NCBI GenBank assembly: GCA_036250195.1
Contig: JAVHZZ010000003.1
Location: 54,427,521 to 54,491,520, forward strand
From: Mixophyes australis
Lineage: Eukaryota > Chordata > Amphibia > Anura > Limnodynastidae
Direction: 5' to 3'
Length of the DNA stretch: 64,000 nt
Shown in pieces: positions 1 through 12,110 of the stretch. The first letter of the stretch is position 1. Each line of letters begins with the position of its first letter. The position numbers and the translations under genes were made by a program. The notes under the pieces were generated by a model, which saw nothing but the letters and a program-made list of their open reading frames with translations, searched no databases and was not told the origin of the DNA.

Positions 1-1
1 C

Positions 2-5
<4 letters not shown>

Positions 6-50
<45 letters not shown>
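6..50. repeat. (TA)n microsatellite
   Basis: An uninterrupted TA dinucleotide run lies at the left edge of the window. Other pure TA tracts occur near 8296-8322, 13004-13042 and 42672-42715. No function is inferred. Confidence 0.95.
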
Positions 51-55
<5 letters not shown>

Positions 56-261
56 TATAACCGAAATACCATCTGCTCACAAGTCACTGTGAAATGGAAC
101 CATTATAATTATGAAATATATAAATAAATGAATGTGAGAGTGCGAGTATATGCGTGCGTATTTTATCATGTGATCTCGCCGTGCCATGTGTTACATGCAT
201 ACTGATCGCAATCGCACTGTAAAACAATATTAACCAATATACTTTCGTTCATCCAATTATA

Positions 262-886
262 CGACTTTGACAGTGGTTTATTAGGAACGCAAAGTACAGG
301 TTTGACTGAGATGAAACAAATAAAAAGCAGATAAACATAAGTACTGGACATTGAATGACAGGGTTGCCAGATAGAGCTGAGGACTTTGGCAACCAGGCTG
401 GTGAGATGGTCAGCAGGCAGAGAAAGACTGAATGTCCATATTAAGCAGGGAGCTTTGGAGCTGGTACATAGGTAGTGAAACAGTCTGCAGGAACAAGGGT
501 ACATGGAGAGTCAGGTAAGCAGACAGCTACAAGACTGGAACAGTGAAGGTATAATGGTCTGTAGGCAGGAATACACGGAGGTTCACATATGCTTGGAAGC
601 AAGATTACTGGAACATCTGAGATGTAATGGTGTGAAGATCAGACAAGAGGAAGGTCAAACAAGCCAGGGGTCAGAAGCCAGAAGATCCACAATGATGCTA
701 GGGAGAAGACAGGAGCAAACGTAGGAAACTAGTGCGCGTATCACAGCAGCCCCTTTGGTGGTACAGAGGTACTGCAGGCCTGATTTATATGAGTCCTAAC
801 ATAGTCCCTTGCAGGCAGGAGTTGCAGAAGGCAAATCAGCGCCCCCATAGAGGGTGCTGCAGTGCAGCCAAAGGCAGATCGTGACA
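262..886 (-). mobile_element. Degenerate Gypsy-type solo LTR (probable)
   Basis: Read on the minus strand the block begins with TGTCACGATC at 886 and runs through a G/A-rich (plus-strand) sequence of the kind seen in vertebrate Gypsy LTRs. A minus-strand AATAAA polyadenylation-like signal lies near 272-280. No gag or pol sequence is attached on either side, so a solo LTR is the simplest reading. I could not find a convincing target-site duplication, and the left edge is approximate. The open frame at 503-724 lies inside it and resembles no protein I know. Confidence 0.4.
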
Positions 887-899
887 TATAAATTTTTAT

Positions 900-1140
900 C
901 AATTAACACTTTTTTACCCCACAACCACTGCACCAGGGGTGTGGAAAGAGCCCATGTGCTGTTTTTTTTGCAGGTTCAATTTCCCTAGGGACTTTAGCCA
1001 AATGCTGAATGGGCTGGGGCTGGTTGATATTATGGCACACTGCAGGTTTACCTACTATATTGTCACCAGCCCAGCCTGTCATAACCAAGTGCTGGTAGCG
1101 GCTTTTTTGGCTGACCCCCACAATGTTCATCCTCCCAAAA
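900..1140. other. Unassigned sequence before the SINE tail
   Basis: Moderately GC-rich sequence with short complementary segments (GGGCTGGGGCTGG near 1010 and CCAGCCCAGCC near 1067). It could be a decayed inverted-repeat element, but I cannot define ends or a family. The overlapping open frames on both strands look like chance. Confidence 0.3.
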
Positions 1141-1366
1141 TTGTCACTACTAAACTATGCTAGTCTGTGTGTCTGTCTGTGTGTCTCTGTCTGTGTGTCT
1201 CTGTCAATCTCTGTCTGTCCATCTGTGTCCGTCCGTCTCTGTCTGTATGTTAGGGAATTTAGACTGTAAGCCCCAATGGGTAAAGGGACTGATGTGAGTG
1301 AGTTCTCTGTACCGTGCTGCGGAATTAATGGCGCTATAAAAATAAATGGTAATAATAATAATACTG
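1141..1366 (+). mobile_element. SINE, 3' part with CTGT-rich middle
   Basis: A CTGT/GTCT-rich stretch is followed by the 'TTAGGGAATTTAGACTGTAAG' type block (trim at 20 bases), the words 'actgatgtgagtgag' and 'ttctctgtac', then 'GCTGCGGAATTAATGGCGCT', 'ATAAAAATAAATGG' and a short AAT microsatellite. The same ordered blocks occur in the SINE at 30075-31950. The tRNA-like head is absent here. The shared tail is what the partner LINE reverse transcriptase would be expected to recognise, which is inference. Confidence 0.75.
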
Positions 1367-2163
1367 TGTGCTGACAATGGTAATGCTTTACATCTGACCC
1401 AGCATCCTTTGCTACTCAAAAAGAAAATAAAGAAACAAACAAAAAGCATTTAGTGAACAAAATACCTGGAACATACTTGGAGATTTACTAAATTTATCTA
1501 ATACAAAATCTTGAAAATGAGAGTGGTAATAGCAGGAGTCTTGACCTTGTATGCAATTGTGCAGAATGATATCTAATTATAGATAAATGCTTTCAAGTCT
1601 TATACTAATGCACAAGACAAAAATCCTGTGTTCAGATCAGCAAACATCCGATGTACATTGCTGAGCATACGACAGCTCCAGGAATCTTTGGCATGGAAGG
1701 GAAGTCTCCAGTAGCAAGAATTCTAGGAATTGAATATCACTCATGAAGTATTTAGTGTAGTCTGTAGGGTGTAGTCAAATCATTCATTTCCAAGATGGTT
1801 TAGAAGTTTGAAACGAATGAGCGTTTATAGCTTTGTAGTTTCTTGGCAGAAAATGTTTGCTCTTAATATAATAATATTAAAATAGATATTATGTAATCTT
1901 TCTAGAAGCATTAATCACCATGCTCTTACTTTGCTTAAAATGTTTAAAATGACATCCACAAATATGTAAATGTTTTAAGAACTTATCAGAATTAATATTT
2001 TAGTGTAGAAAAAAACCAACATTGACTCACGGGATAGCAATATTCCCTAAACACATATTTCCTGAAACTAGTGTAGAATGCTCCAGGGCAATTTTTCCAG
2101 CCTAAATTGGCGACAATGGAGGGCAATAGTTTGCCTTTAGGAAGGTAACAATCTAGCATAGAA
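1367..2163. other. AT-rich sequence, nothing recognised
   Basis: No open frame of note, no inverted-repeat ends and no tandem structure were seen between the SINE tail and the Helitron-like element. Confidence 0.5.
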
Positions 2164-2726
2164 TCTATAATATAAATGTCTAGTGGCGTGTGTTAGTCTG
2201 TCTGTATGTGTGTGGAAAAAATAAAACCAAGCTGCAGCGTCACCTGCTAGGCGGAGTTATACACTGACCTACTAAATTCTTAGTGTGTGTGGAAAAAAAA
2301 AATTGTTAATTGTTAAAAGTGTTTATAAAGATTTTAAAAATATATATATATATTTCTTGAAGGAGAAGTGACAGTTGGGAGTGGTTGGTGGTTGCCGGGG
2401 GTGACAGTGGGGAGTGGTTGGTGGTTGCCGGGGGGTGACAGAGTGAGAGGAGTGTGATACTCAGGACCGCTGAGAGAGATCCCTGTGTCTGGATAGACAT
2501 CTGGATAGATGTGGTGATGAAAATGAAGGATGAGGTGATGGAGAAGAATGATGAGGGGGTGACATGTGGACAAAACCACGTTAAAAAAGGGCGCTTACAT
2601 CGGGAAGTAACGCTCTTCCCCTGAGGAGGCCTGGGCTATGGCCCAAATGCATGACAAGAACCTTTTTAACACCTTAAGTAGCTTGATTTGACTAGAATGC
2701 ATGAGTATCATGCACGGGTTAACTTG
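2164..2726 (+). mobile_element. Non-autonomous Helitron-like element, copy 1
   Basis: It begins with TCTATAATATAAATG and ends ...GGGTTAACTTG followed by T. About 10 bases before the end is a short hairpin (GCATGA-gta-TCATGC). A second copy in opposite orientation at 41550-41996 defines both ends, and in both copies the preceding base is A and the following base T, with no target duplication. That matches Helitron behaviour (5' TC, 3' hairpin, A/T insertion), except that the terminal CTTG is not the canonical CTRR. The interior holds a roughly 32-bp tandem unit (gggagtggttggtggttgcc...), two copies here and three in the other element. There is no coding capacity. Confidence 0.65.
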
Positions 2727-3350
2727 TAATAAATATCTTCGCTCCTGTTGTGGTAAACTTGCACATATACATTAGTGAATGTGAAAATATGAATTTTCAT
2801 TGTGGATCAACTTTCATTTTAATTTAGTGGTCTTTTAACAAATGGTCAGTTAATTGTCGTCAGCAGAATGTGTAAGAATGGATTCATTCATAGTCACAAG
2901 GGGATTATATTGCAAATCCAGGTGAACTTTGATATTGTTATAACAGTCTTTGTACAATACCTAGGGAAAGTTCCGGTGTATCAACAGTGGTTTCTAGGAA
3001 AGTTCTATAGAAAGTTAAAGCCCCACACAACTTTAGAGCTTTAGAAATTGTTAATTAAAAGGCTAATTATTTGTGCTCAACGTTTATATTTGTTATATTA
3101 TATTGGTTGATTAGTATATAAAACACAAGTGATGTTAATATATAAATACATTCCTGTAAATAATATTGTGGAAACACAGAGTTCTGATGTTAAATAGGCA
3201 TATAGATAGTCAGACATTTTATTTTTTTATTGGTGCTCATAAAATTAACGACTAATTGCCTAGGAACTAAGTTATGACAATAGTTATGAAGCATTATTCT
3301 CGAACCTTTCCAAGCTATTGCTTTCCCGGTGTTATGAAACTATGAGCCAT
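2727..3350. other. AT-rich sequence, nothing recognised
   Basis: Low-GC DNA without significant open frames, repeats or recognisable element ends. Confidence 0.5.
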
Positions 3351-3381
3351 AGATAGATAGATATGAGATATGTAGTTATGT

Positions 3382-3422
<41 letters not shown>

Positions 3423-3486
3423 ATAAGGATGAGATAGATAGATTTTAGATAGATAGATAGATAGATAGATAGATATGAGATACATG

Positions 3487-3522
<36 letters not shown>

Positions 3523-3612
3523 TGAGATATGTAGATATGTGATAGATAGATTTAATAGATAGATAGATAGATAGAGATGAGATAGTTAGATAAGGATGAG
3601 ATAGATAGATTT

Positions 3613-3658
<46 letters not shown>

Positions 3659-3669
3659 TGAGCTACATG

Positions 3670-3705
<36 letters not shown>

Positions 3706-3716
3706 TGAGCTACATG

Positions 3717-3752
<36 letters not shown>

Positions 3753-3772
3753 TGAGATACATTGATAGAGAA

Positions 3773-3805
<33 letters not shown>

Positions 3806-3853
3806 GATGAGATAGTTAGATAAGGATGAGATAGATATTAAATAGATAGATAA

Positions 3854-3893
<40 letters not shown>

Positions 3894-3916
3894 GGATGAC
3901 ATAGATAGATATTAAG

Positions 3917-3962
<46 letters not shown>
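3351..3962. repeat. (GATA)n compound microsatellite
   Basis: About 600 bp of GATA/TAGA tetranucleotides with interspersed 'gatgag', 'tatgagatac' and 'tagttagataagg' variants that recur at intervals, suggesting amplification of larger blocks and not only slippage. The apparent 105-residue minus-strand ORF rich in Ser-Ile-Tyr-Leu is purely repeat-derived. Confidence 0.95.
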
Positions 3963-3963
<1 letters not shown>

Positions 3964-5810
3964 GAGTTATGCTGTATGTAATAAACAATAAGTGTGCTTC
4001 TGTGTGCTCAAAGACAACATTCATCAATTGGTTGTCTGTATTTAAACAACAATAGATTATCTCCCTTAAAAATAAAACTTTACCGAACCACTCAAAAAAG
4101 CTTGTGATTTATTATGAGACACCTAAATGACCAAAAAAATCTCGCAAATTAAAAAAAGTACATTTATTTTCTCATCTCTAGTAATAATTACTGTATTTAT
4201 ATGTATAGTTCTGACTATAAAACAACATTTTCATTAATCTTATAAGTAATTTTAAAATAATAAGTACTATAATATGTTCCATAGTATAGAGCAACAAACT
4301 GTAGAATGCTCTTATTCTTGTTAATTTGTAATTAAATCACCTATGCTTTTTTCATTTAGCAGAACCCACAGTGTACATTTTATTTCCTTTCTATCAAGAT
4401 AATGTCAAGGAGAAACAGGCACTTTGCTGCTCTCTTTTCCTGTCCAATGCAGTGTTACCATTATCTCCTGAGGCAATTTAAAACCTGGCAGCAGTCCCAA
4501 ATGCACTGTTTGACAATCCCTTTCCACACAGCTGGCATAATGTGAGAGAGGCATGCAAATGATGGAAAGATAGTCTCCATTCATTGTAATACGCCACGGG
4601 CCGTTTTGAGTCCTCGGCATATCTCAAACTTCTTTCATGTAGCAGGCTGTTAGAAATGGGGAATTTGTTCACACATCCAATTTAAAACAGCCACACGTTG
4701 CAGGCTAAATTTACTAAAGGGGGAAGGCCTCTAGCTACACGAGTGCCCAGTTTGCATGCTGATACACAACTTGCAAAAAGTAGATTAAGATGAAATGAAG
4801 AGACTATGTTTTTTGTAAAGCCTCGGGTCGCTATAGGTATAGCACCAAAATCAAAGGGTTACTGATCATGTGTTTCATATAAAGGACCAACAAATTTCAA
4901 AATAGTGATTGTCAGATACGAACAATGAAGGTAAAACACATTGCTCAGTGTTAACTTAACATACTGCTGAAACTATGTTAGAAAATGAAGTATAACTTCC
5001 TCATTCCATTATAGGTAACTGAAGCTTCACCCGTCAGGATAGTGTAAATAGATGAGACTGCAGTCTTTTGAGCTGCTGTGACATCACTGCCCCTGTGTAT
5101 AAATCCACACAGTGCCGTTCAGCCAAGCAAGCTTTTTAGTTATCAGTCTCTCGTTCATATACTTCTGTTCTCAGATCCAGGCATAGAAACCTGTAGCCAA
5201 TCACTTCAGAAGCATAGATTGTTTTAGGAGATGAGTAGCCGATATCATGTGACTATGTAGGTGAGGACAGTGCTACATATGACCAGTTGTGGAAGGAAGG
5301 TGGTACATCCACTACGCCTCTCTCCTCGGAGATCTGTGTAAGCACACCAAGGAGAAAGTGTGACCATGGTGCAGATACATTAATAAAATTGCAGCCCCAG
5401 AATGCAGTGCCAGGAGAGCGGCATTCTAGAGCAGAAATTGGAAATTGTAGTAATGAAGTGAGTATAATCATCTCTGAGGAAGTATGATAAGCATAGCATA
5501 GGGGTGCGGTCTGCAGAATGGCAGTAGGTGCAGGAAGGCCCACACCAGGATATCTCCATAGCATGATAATAGTAACACATTATCACTGTTTTCTGGACTG
5601 GTACATTCAGTTCTACAGCAAAGTACTGCATAGTGGTGTCATCATCAATAATAACAATTATATTTATTATTATTGTAAAATAATACATTCTAATAGGTAA
5701 TTTTTCAAGGAAAAATATATAGTGGATTAAAAAGTAGGATTGCCTAGGCAAACAAAGGTTTATTGTTATGGATGTCTCAAGAGATAAAATGCAATGTAAT
5801 ACAACATGCA
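3963..5810. other. Unique-looking AT-rich sequence
   Basis: No transposon ends, coding similarity or tandem structure were recognised. The 221-residue minus-strand frame at 5380-6045 has no recognisable domain and runs into the Tc1 remnant, so I treat it as chance. A promoter-like motif pair near 5079-5104 is listed separately. Confidence 0.45.
5079..5104 (+). promoter_or_regulatory. CRE-like site plus TATA box (weak candidate)
   Basis: TGACATCA (5079-5086) is followed 11 bp later by TATAAAT (5098-5104), a spacing compatible with a pol II core promoter on the plus strand. No coding sequence is recognisable downstream. An LTR or other element promoter, or chance in AT-rich DNA, is equally possible. 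Confidence 0.2.
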
Positions 5811-6190
5811 TAGTGAATAGAAGTCTGTACACCCTTATTGAAAGTGCAGGTATTTGTGATATAAAGCTTGAAATAAAAATAAATTGTGGCTGGCCTTTTT
5901 CTACCTTTAATGTGACCTTGCAACCAAAAAAATTCAGAAGCACAATCAGAATTTTCTTTAGCAAAAAGTGGTGACAATGAAAAAATGTACAATTTCCTGG
6001 TTTCATAAAGCTGCACACCCCTAAACTAATACTTTGTAGAATCACCTTTTGGTTTTATTTTAGCAGCGAGTCATTTTGAATAAGTCTCTATGAACATCGC
6101 AAACTTGGACTTTGCAATTCTATCCCGCTCTTCCCTGTAAAAAGGTCAATGTCCATCAAGTTGCGATGGGATCTCCTGTGTACAGTCCTT
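5811..6190 (-). pseudogene. Tc1/mariner transposase C-terminal remnant and 3' end
   Basis: On the minus strand, residues around LKRTVHRRS (about 6160-6190), then IAKSKFAMFIETYSK, then KIKPKGDSTKY with a stop at 6026-6028, match the C-terminal end of Tc1-like DDE transposases. An in-frame stop in IETYSK* and a frameshift after the HRRS segment show decay. The following roughly 210 bp runs to a terminus of the form TAGTGAATAGAAGTCTGTAC at 5811, like the inverted-repeat ends of this Tc1 group. No catalytic DDE core is visible upstream, so only the 3' end survives. The call rests on motif memory and not on a search. Confidence 0.75.
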
Positions 6191-6199
6191 TTTAGGTAC

Positions 6200-7367
6200 A
6201 CCTGATGGCTGGGGGACCTTTTGACACATACACAAGACCTGCAGTAAGGTCTCATGTCCAGAAGGAGGATGAGGGTGCTGAGGAGTATGTGAGGAGATAA
6301 AATAGAGGGGGAGGAAGAAAACAGAGCAGGATCAGTACAAGGAGAAGAAAGAATGAGGAGTTTGGACAGAAAAAGGGTCATTGAGCAGGAAAGAGTTGGT
6401 GTGTGATAACAGGGGCAGATGGAGAACCCTTCTCTGTAAGGGAGACTGGAGGGAATTTCAACCCCCACCTCCAGCAGGGGTCCCTATGTGAGAGGGAAGA
6501 GAGCCTCACCATAGGGAGAGTATTGGGCTGACATTTAATAGCCTGACACAGGAAGTAGCTGGAAGTTTTCCAGTAAGGGAGGAAGTGACAAGAATCTCCT
6601 CAGGATGTTATAATAGTAGAGACTAGAGACCCAATTTCCTTCGGCAAATGCCAGTGGATATTTTTCTCTCCTGTCTGTGCCATTCTCTCTATCCTTCCCC
6701 TGTGCCAGTCTACAGCTAAATTGTGCACAAAATGTTCCTACTTATGTATATTTGACACATAGGGATTTATATATTGTTCGTTTCAGATGGCTAGACTATA
6801 ATTTTTTTGTTTGCACATGCACAGTGCTCTTAATTATCCTGGCTGCACTCTTTCAAATGATTTTATTCACTTGTAAACATTTCATTGATTTAAAGGAATG
6901 CACCTTGGTTCCACTGATTCTAATTTGTTTTTTGGGGAGTCAGACCGTCACCTCATAGGTTGCTGCATACTTTGAAAATGGAGACTCAGGAAGGTTTTAA
7001 ATATGACGCCCTGAGAACACATTTTATTGGTTAAGGACTTATCTACAGGAGATGCCTTGACGTTGGCAGGAGAGCTTATCCCAATACAACTATATTGTGC
7101 ATAAAATTCTACTACTTATTTATATGCTGAGACAGAGTAATTTATATATTGTTTGATTCAGAGCTCCAAGATTATATTTTCTTTTGTCTGTCTTTCTTTA
7201 CCCCTCTTATCATATATATCCCCCACAGTCTCCTACCATTTGCTTCCACCATTCACTTTCCCTTGTGACAAGTTGTGTGTGGGCATTTCAGAGTTAGATT
7301 ATCCCTATTCCCTCAGAGACAGACGAGCTTGTACTGTGCAGACAAAACACCGTCAACATGCCTTAAA
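6200..7367. other. No recognisable feature
   Basis: Includes several short ORFs (for example 6677-6958 plus) that are hydrophobic only because the DNA is T-rich. No domain, repeat unit or element terminus was seen. Confidence 0.45.
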
Positions 7368-7533
7368 GGGGCATATTCAATTACGATGCATGGCCGCACG
7401 GGTCCCGGTACTGCACCATTGTGGACCCCAGAGGGGTGCGCACAGAAATCTGCGAAATTGCGCTACCGTAATGATGCTTTATACGCGCAGCCGGCGCTTA
7501 ACTGCGGCTGCAAATTGTAATTGAATACCCCCC
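7368..7533. mobile_element. Palindromic MITE, 'TATTCAATTAC' termini
   Basis: Left end GGGGCATATTCAATTAC and right end GTAATTGAATACCCCCC are inverted repeats, and the interior is GC-rich with further inverted segments (CGCACGGG..., GCAGCCGGCG). A related MITE with the same style of ends (GGGGATTCAATTAC) lies at 57808-60738. Flanking AAA triplets on both sides may be the target duplication. The two plus-strand ORFs overlapping it are chance. Confidence 0.65.
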
Positions 7534-8293
7534 AAAGTTTTTTAAGGAGTAATATCTGACCCTACCCCTCATGGAAGAAAGACATAAGGCACTACTCATT
7601 TATTACTTATTCATCCATATAGCTATCACGATATTCCACTTCAGCTTCATAAGGGTTTCCAGATATAAGTCATTAACAAAAAAGGTTCCTGGGTTACCAC
7701 CCAACTGGCAAGTGCACCAGTGTATGTTAGGGTTCATTGTGCAGTATGGCTTAGTACAGAATAAGACTCTAATTTACCTAGGTAGTGTTAGCATTATATT
7801 GTGTGGCTGGGCTGTGTCATTTAAACTATATTAGTCTCCCATTTTTATTAATGTTTTTCTAATTGTTATTAATGTATTAATAGTTACATTAAATATACTT
7901 CATTTCCCCACTCTCATTAACTATAGGTTACCCTACCACTGTTGTTTTATCCTAACTTCTTTATTTCCACTTATTGGTTTGCATCCAATGGTTATATATT
8001 ATAAACTTACAGCTGTTACCAGTGTTGGTTATTTTAATTGGTAATTAATAAAGCTGTGGTGGTTTCTGCAGCCAATTTGTGTATGATCAGTGCTTGTCAT
8101 AAGGTCTGTGTTGGTACAGGTGGTCTCCCAAGTTGCCCCTGGAGGTCAACATCCATAGCTACATCCCTATACAAAAGCTGAAGGCTTGGGTGGAAGCTGG
8201 CATCTGGAGAACTATGAGTGTGAGACACACACTAGCAAACAACACACCTTCTATTAGTGTATATACCATTAATTATTCATGACATGAGTGTAT

Positions 8294-8328
<35 letters not shown>

Positions 8329-9004
8329 CAGAGTAACTATCACTCTTTAGTTGTACCAGGCTGACATCATGTCAGATGGAAAGCATCCACCTTGCTCTGA
8401 GCCAGAAATAATGTCATGGTTTCCTGTCCACCCAAACAAAGGGAAAAAAAAGGATATTTCACTCTCAGCAGGTCAGACCTCTAATTTGGTCTTTCTATAT
8501 ATATGTCAATCATTTCACATATTTTTTTTCCAGCTAGAAATACATACAGCATATATGTTTTTTAAGCATATATAAATCTTTTTAGAAGGGAAAGGTATAA
8601 CCATATAACAAATAAATAATGTATATTTAGTAATATTGTTGATTCAGAGAAAATCTGATTTTCATTGTTGGAGCAGAGAAGTAATTTCATTTCATCTACT
8701 GAAATAAGGCATAATTTAGGGTTGCGTGTAAAGCATAGGGCCAGTTAAAATGATTAACTTCCTGAAAAGTATTATCTCATAATTTGTGCTGGGTACTAAA
8801 AAGCAGTCATAAATTTTTTTTAGGGGGTGTAACTGTGGCAAATCCATGGGCAGTAAAATTTAAAAATGATCAATAAGAAGGACCAGAGTTACTCCTCCAC
8901 CTTAGGAGATGCCTGGCAACAGCATGCGGATGAAGTTGTTCCTGGGGCTCCAGTATTCTTGTGATACATAAAGAACCAAGCTAATTCAGCTGGTTAATTT
9001 TATC
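7534..9004. other. No recognisable feature except a TA microsatellite
   Basis: AT-rich DNA with a pure TA run at about 8296-8322. The minor ORFs at 7571-7834 and 8351-8575 show no recognisable domain. Confidence 0.45.
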
Positions 9005-9560
9005 AGTGGTGGTCATGATTCCGATGGAATTATGCCAATAGTCATAATGCTGACAGTCACAATGCCGACATTAAATCAGCAATGCCAATGGGTACAGCCG
9101 CTGGAATCACCAACAGTAAAAAGTGTTAAAAATAACTAAACAAAAAAGCATGCCCCCTCGCCAGTCTTGTTAACCCTAGTGCTAGACAGGGGAAAATCGG
9201 GGGGGGGGGGGGGGGGGGGCAAACAGCTTGAGGTCCCCTAGATTTTCCTCCAACCAGACCTAGGCTTTGCCAGCCGGGGCTGGTGGCACTATAGCAGGAG
9301 AACCCGCAGCATGGGGTCCCCCTGCAATAAAGACACACAGACTCTGGCTGGTCAGCATGGGGTTGGATCCCCTAGGTAGTTGGGGTCCGCCCAAAAAAAT
9401 GCAGGCCTCTCCCTCGGGGTACCCAGCCCCGTGCTGACACCGCTAGAGCTCTTCTCACACACCTGGGTGGTTGGTGCGTTGTTAGATTAATTAAATGCTA
9501 TTTTAAATTGATGAGCTACAGGTCCCAGCAAGCCCAGGCTGCCATGAACAGTTAATAGTC
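9005..9560. other. Probable dispersed repeat with poly(G) tract
   Basis: A block alternating 'tgccaatagtcataatgctgac' style words (cut short here) is followed by a G homopolymer (about 9199-9219) and a GC-rich stretch with short inverted segments (GGGGTCCCCCTG, CAGCATGGGG twice). The internal word repetition suggests a decayed MITE, but I cannot fix its ends. Confidence 0.35.
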
Positions 9561-10635
9561 TAAAACTGGAGAGTATCTGATAATAATATTAGCCGTGTCC
9601 AGCTTCTGGAAACAATCTATATCCATTATTAGTTTTACATAAGTTTAATTATAAATACAGTATATATGGCTCATGTTGGCTCATATAATACTGTACATCC
9701 TAATCTTACCCGGAAACGGACTGAGAGGAATAGAAGCTCTGAGTCAGGAGGAGTTTTCATTGGATGCAGCTGTTGGTTGAAAGCAAGTACAACTCAACCA
9801 AGCCCCATTTCATTTGCAACCAAATATGAATGGTGGGTGGGAGAGATCTGTATCAATGCATTATGAGAGGGATTGGTGTAAATGTGATATGGGGGAGTCT
9901 GGCTGTTATGAGGGTTTTTGCAATGCAGAAGAATCGAAATAGGACGGTAAAGACTATTTAAAAGATGAGGTGCAAAATGTTAGTATGGCACATTCATGGA
10001 CGGGGGAATGTTTAGTTATAGTACCACTAGGTGCTGGGTTATTGGCGCCCCCCTGCCTGGTGTCAGCACATGCATGGTTACACCCCATTCTGTACTTTAC
10101 TACACATGTATGGTAAAGGTTTCACTGTGCATGTGTCTCTCCATGGCCGTTTGCAGGAATCTCCAGACCTCCGTGCCTGGAGTTGACGTGTGCGCTGCTC
10201 TCCCATACTCCCGCACTTGTTATTCAGAGCAGGGACTTGGAGCATAAAGGGGCATGTCACCCAGACCATAAAAAATATATTTTTTCAGTGCAAACAGGCC
10301 GGTGGGGCACCCGGGTAGAACAACGCCCTCCTGCTGCATTTATCAGGCTTATGCGTGTTCTTCTGGGCCTGCATCTCTCCCCCCAATCCCACACTTGCTC
10401 CGATGCCCCCCTGTGGAGAGCTGAGAGAGGACTCAGAAGGTGTTATGACAAATAACCAATCGCCTGCACTGAATTATTTTTCCGTTCAGGCTAGCTGGCA
10501 GAATGCCAGTGTGATGCCCTCCTGCTGGGCTTACTGTGTCTTGCCAACCCTGCGTACTGCTAAGAATTTAAATCTACTTGGACCACTGCATATGACATGG
10601 GGTCTGTCATGAGCCGAGGTGGGAAATGGGGCCAA
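9561..10635. other. No recognisable feature
   Basis: Several overlapping plus-strand ORFs (9996-10247, 10183-10455, 10355-10612) occur in moderately GC-rich sequence. None shows a domain or sensible composition, and their mutual overlap in different frames argues against coding. Confidence 0.4.
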
Positions 10636-10643
10636 GCTGGAAG

Positions 10644-10911
10644 CAGGGCCGGATTTACCACTAGGCAACCTAGGCAATTGCCTAGGGCCCAGCGGTCCCC
10701 AGAGGGCCCTCCCAGGGCCGGCGGTGAGAAAAATGGGCCGCTACTTATGGGCCAGTGCTATGTGCTTGCCCCCCTGGGCTAAAGCCTGCCAGCCAGCCCC
10801 TGAATAGGGGTATATGTTATGCTAAAAACTATAGTGGTAGGGATTTTTTCAGGGAGGGGGCCCCAAACCAGTATCTTGCCTAGGGCCCCATGAGGTCTAA
10901 ATCTGGCTCTG
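10644..10911. mobile_element. Non-autonomous hAT element, TSD GCTGGAAG
   Basis: Termini CAGGGCCGGATTTACC and (reverse-complemented right end) CAGAGCCAGATTTAGACC are imperfect inverted repeats starting with CAG, typical of hAT elements. An exact 8-bp duplication GCTGGAAG flanks it (10636-10643 and 10912-10919). The ends also share an inner inverted block around CCTAGGCAATTGCCTAGGGC versus TTGCCTAGGGCCCC. It is 268 bp with no coding capacity. The ORFs at 10597-10807 are artefacts. Confidence 0.92.
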
Positions 10912-10919
10912 GCTGGAAG

Positions 10920-12102
10920 CCACAGACTAATAGAGGTATATAATATTTACATAAATCTCTTACAAATAGATGCAGGAAGATTTTGGTGGCAAATGCATCT
11001 CTATATGAAACAAAGTTCATACATCTTTGGCTCCATGTCAAATTGTCGGGGAACAGAGTGGTTTTACATCAAGACCTTAGGTCTCTAGTAGCTCTATTGT
11101 TTACTATGCCTTCCTTTTATTTACATACTTATGGATCATTGGGTGTTTTAAAATGTTTTTAAAATGCATTGTACTGTATGATACTGTATTTGTATGTGCA
11201 CAGTGTAAGAATATATTGATGATGCATTAAATCAATGCATAAGTTATTGCTGATGGGAAGTCAGAATCCATTAGTGAACTTAACTGATAGGTCAAGAAAA
11301 GTAATAGCCAAATTAATATTTCATCAGCTTTTTGTGAAACTTGCTAATGGAAGCCAAGTAATTCAGCAACAGAGTTTTATTCAATGTTAGGTCATTTATT
11401 CAATGGAAATTATCTGCAATTTTACACCCAGTGAGTTTTTTTTATAAAAAGCTCAGCGTGTTTTTTTCATTAAATTAGTCTTAATTGAACTGCATTCATA
11501 ATATCAAATGCTAATGCATTAGGCCACACTAGCCTGTTCTGTGACTGGCTGCACTATTTATCAGATGTTGACATTTTAGTCATGTATAGTAAGGCTACTA
11601 GGATTATTTTAAGTAATTGTATTATTGATGCTCAGTGATATATAATATTGTCAGGGGCTTTCTAAATATATGTCAAAATAATTGGTGACATTTTATATAA
11701 TTCTCTGTACAGTTGCAGGTAAGAAACTATATAAGATGTATAATTGGCATCAGCAGGAAATTTTGTCTGTGTGGAAGATGGTATAGAATATTTTGAATGG
11801 TGAGCAGCCAAGCCAAGGAAGGGGCGTTTCCATCCAGAAGATGATGTGCCTGACACTAGCTTTTATTTGGATGGGACAGTAGGGCACCCTGAGACTTGTA
11901 GTGCATCTGTATGCTTTGGGAAATTGTAGCGTTGTATGTTATATCAGTCTTACATCAGCTACCAACCTTTTATCTGCACAGCACATATGACCATTCACCG
12001 ATGCACTCAGAGCTGGGCCCATAGACAACATTGTGGTTTGGGCCCCTTTCCAAACCCTGTTTGTCAAACAACAAGATTAGAGTAATCCAGGCCTCTCAGA
12101 GC
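10920..12102. other. AT-rich sequence, nothing recognised
   Basis: No coding similarity or repeat ends were seen. The last 100 bp (GGGCCC-rich, 12012-12060) could belong to another decayed hAT-like end but is too short to call. Confidence 0.4.
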
Positions 12103-12110
12103 CCACAGGG

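Noticed and set aside
3710..4027. 105-residue minus-strand ORF (also similar ORFs at 52785-53209)
   Set aside because: Pure translation of GATA tetranucleotides into Ser-Ile-Tyr-Leu repeats; no coding evidence.
5380..6045. 221-residue minus-strand ORF, longest non-transposon frame
   Set aside because: The part overlapping 5811-6045 is the non-coding end of a Tc1 element in another frame; the rest is AT-rich and lacks any domain.
9126..9338. Proline-rich ORF on the minus strand
   Set aside because: The Pro run is the G homopolymer read in reverse; no supporting motif.
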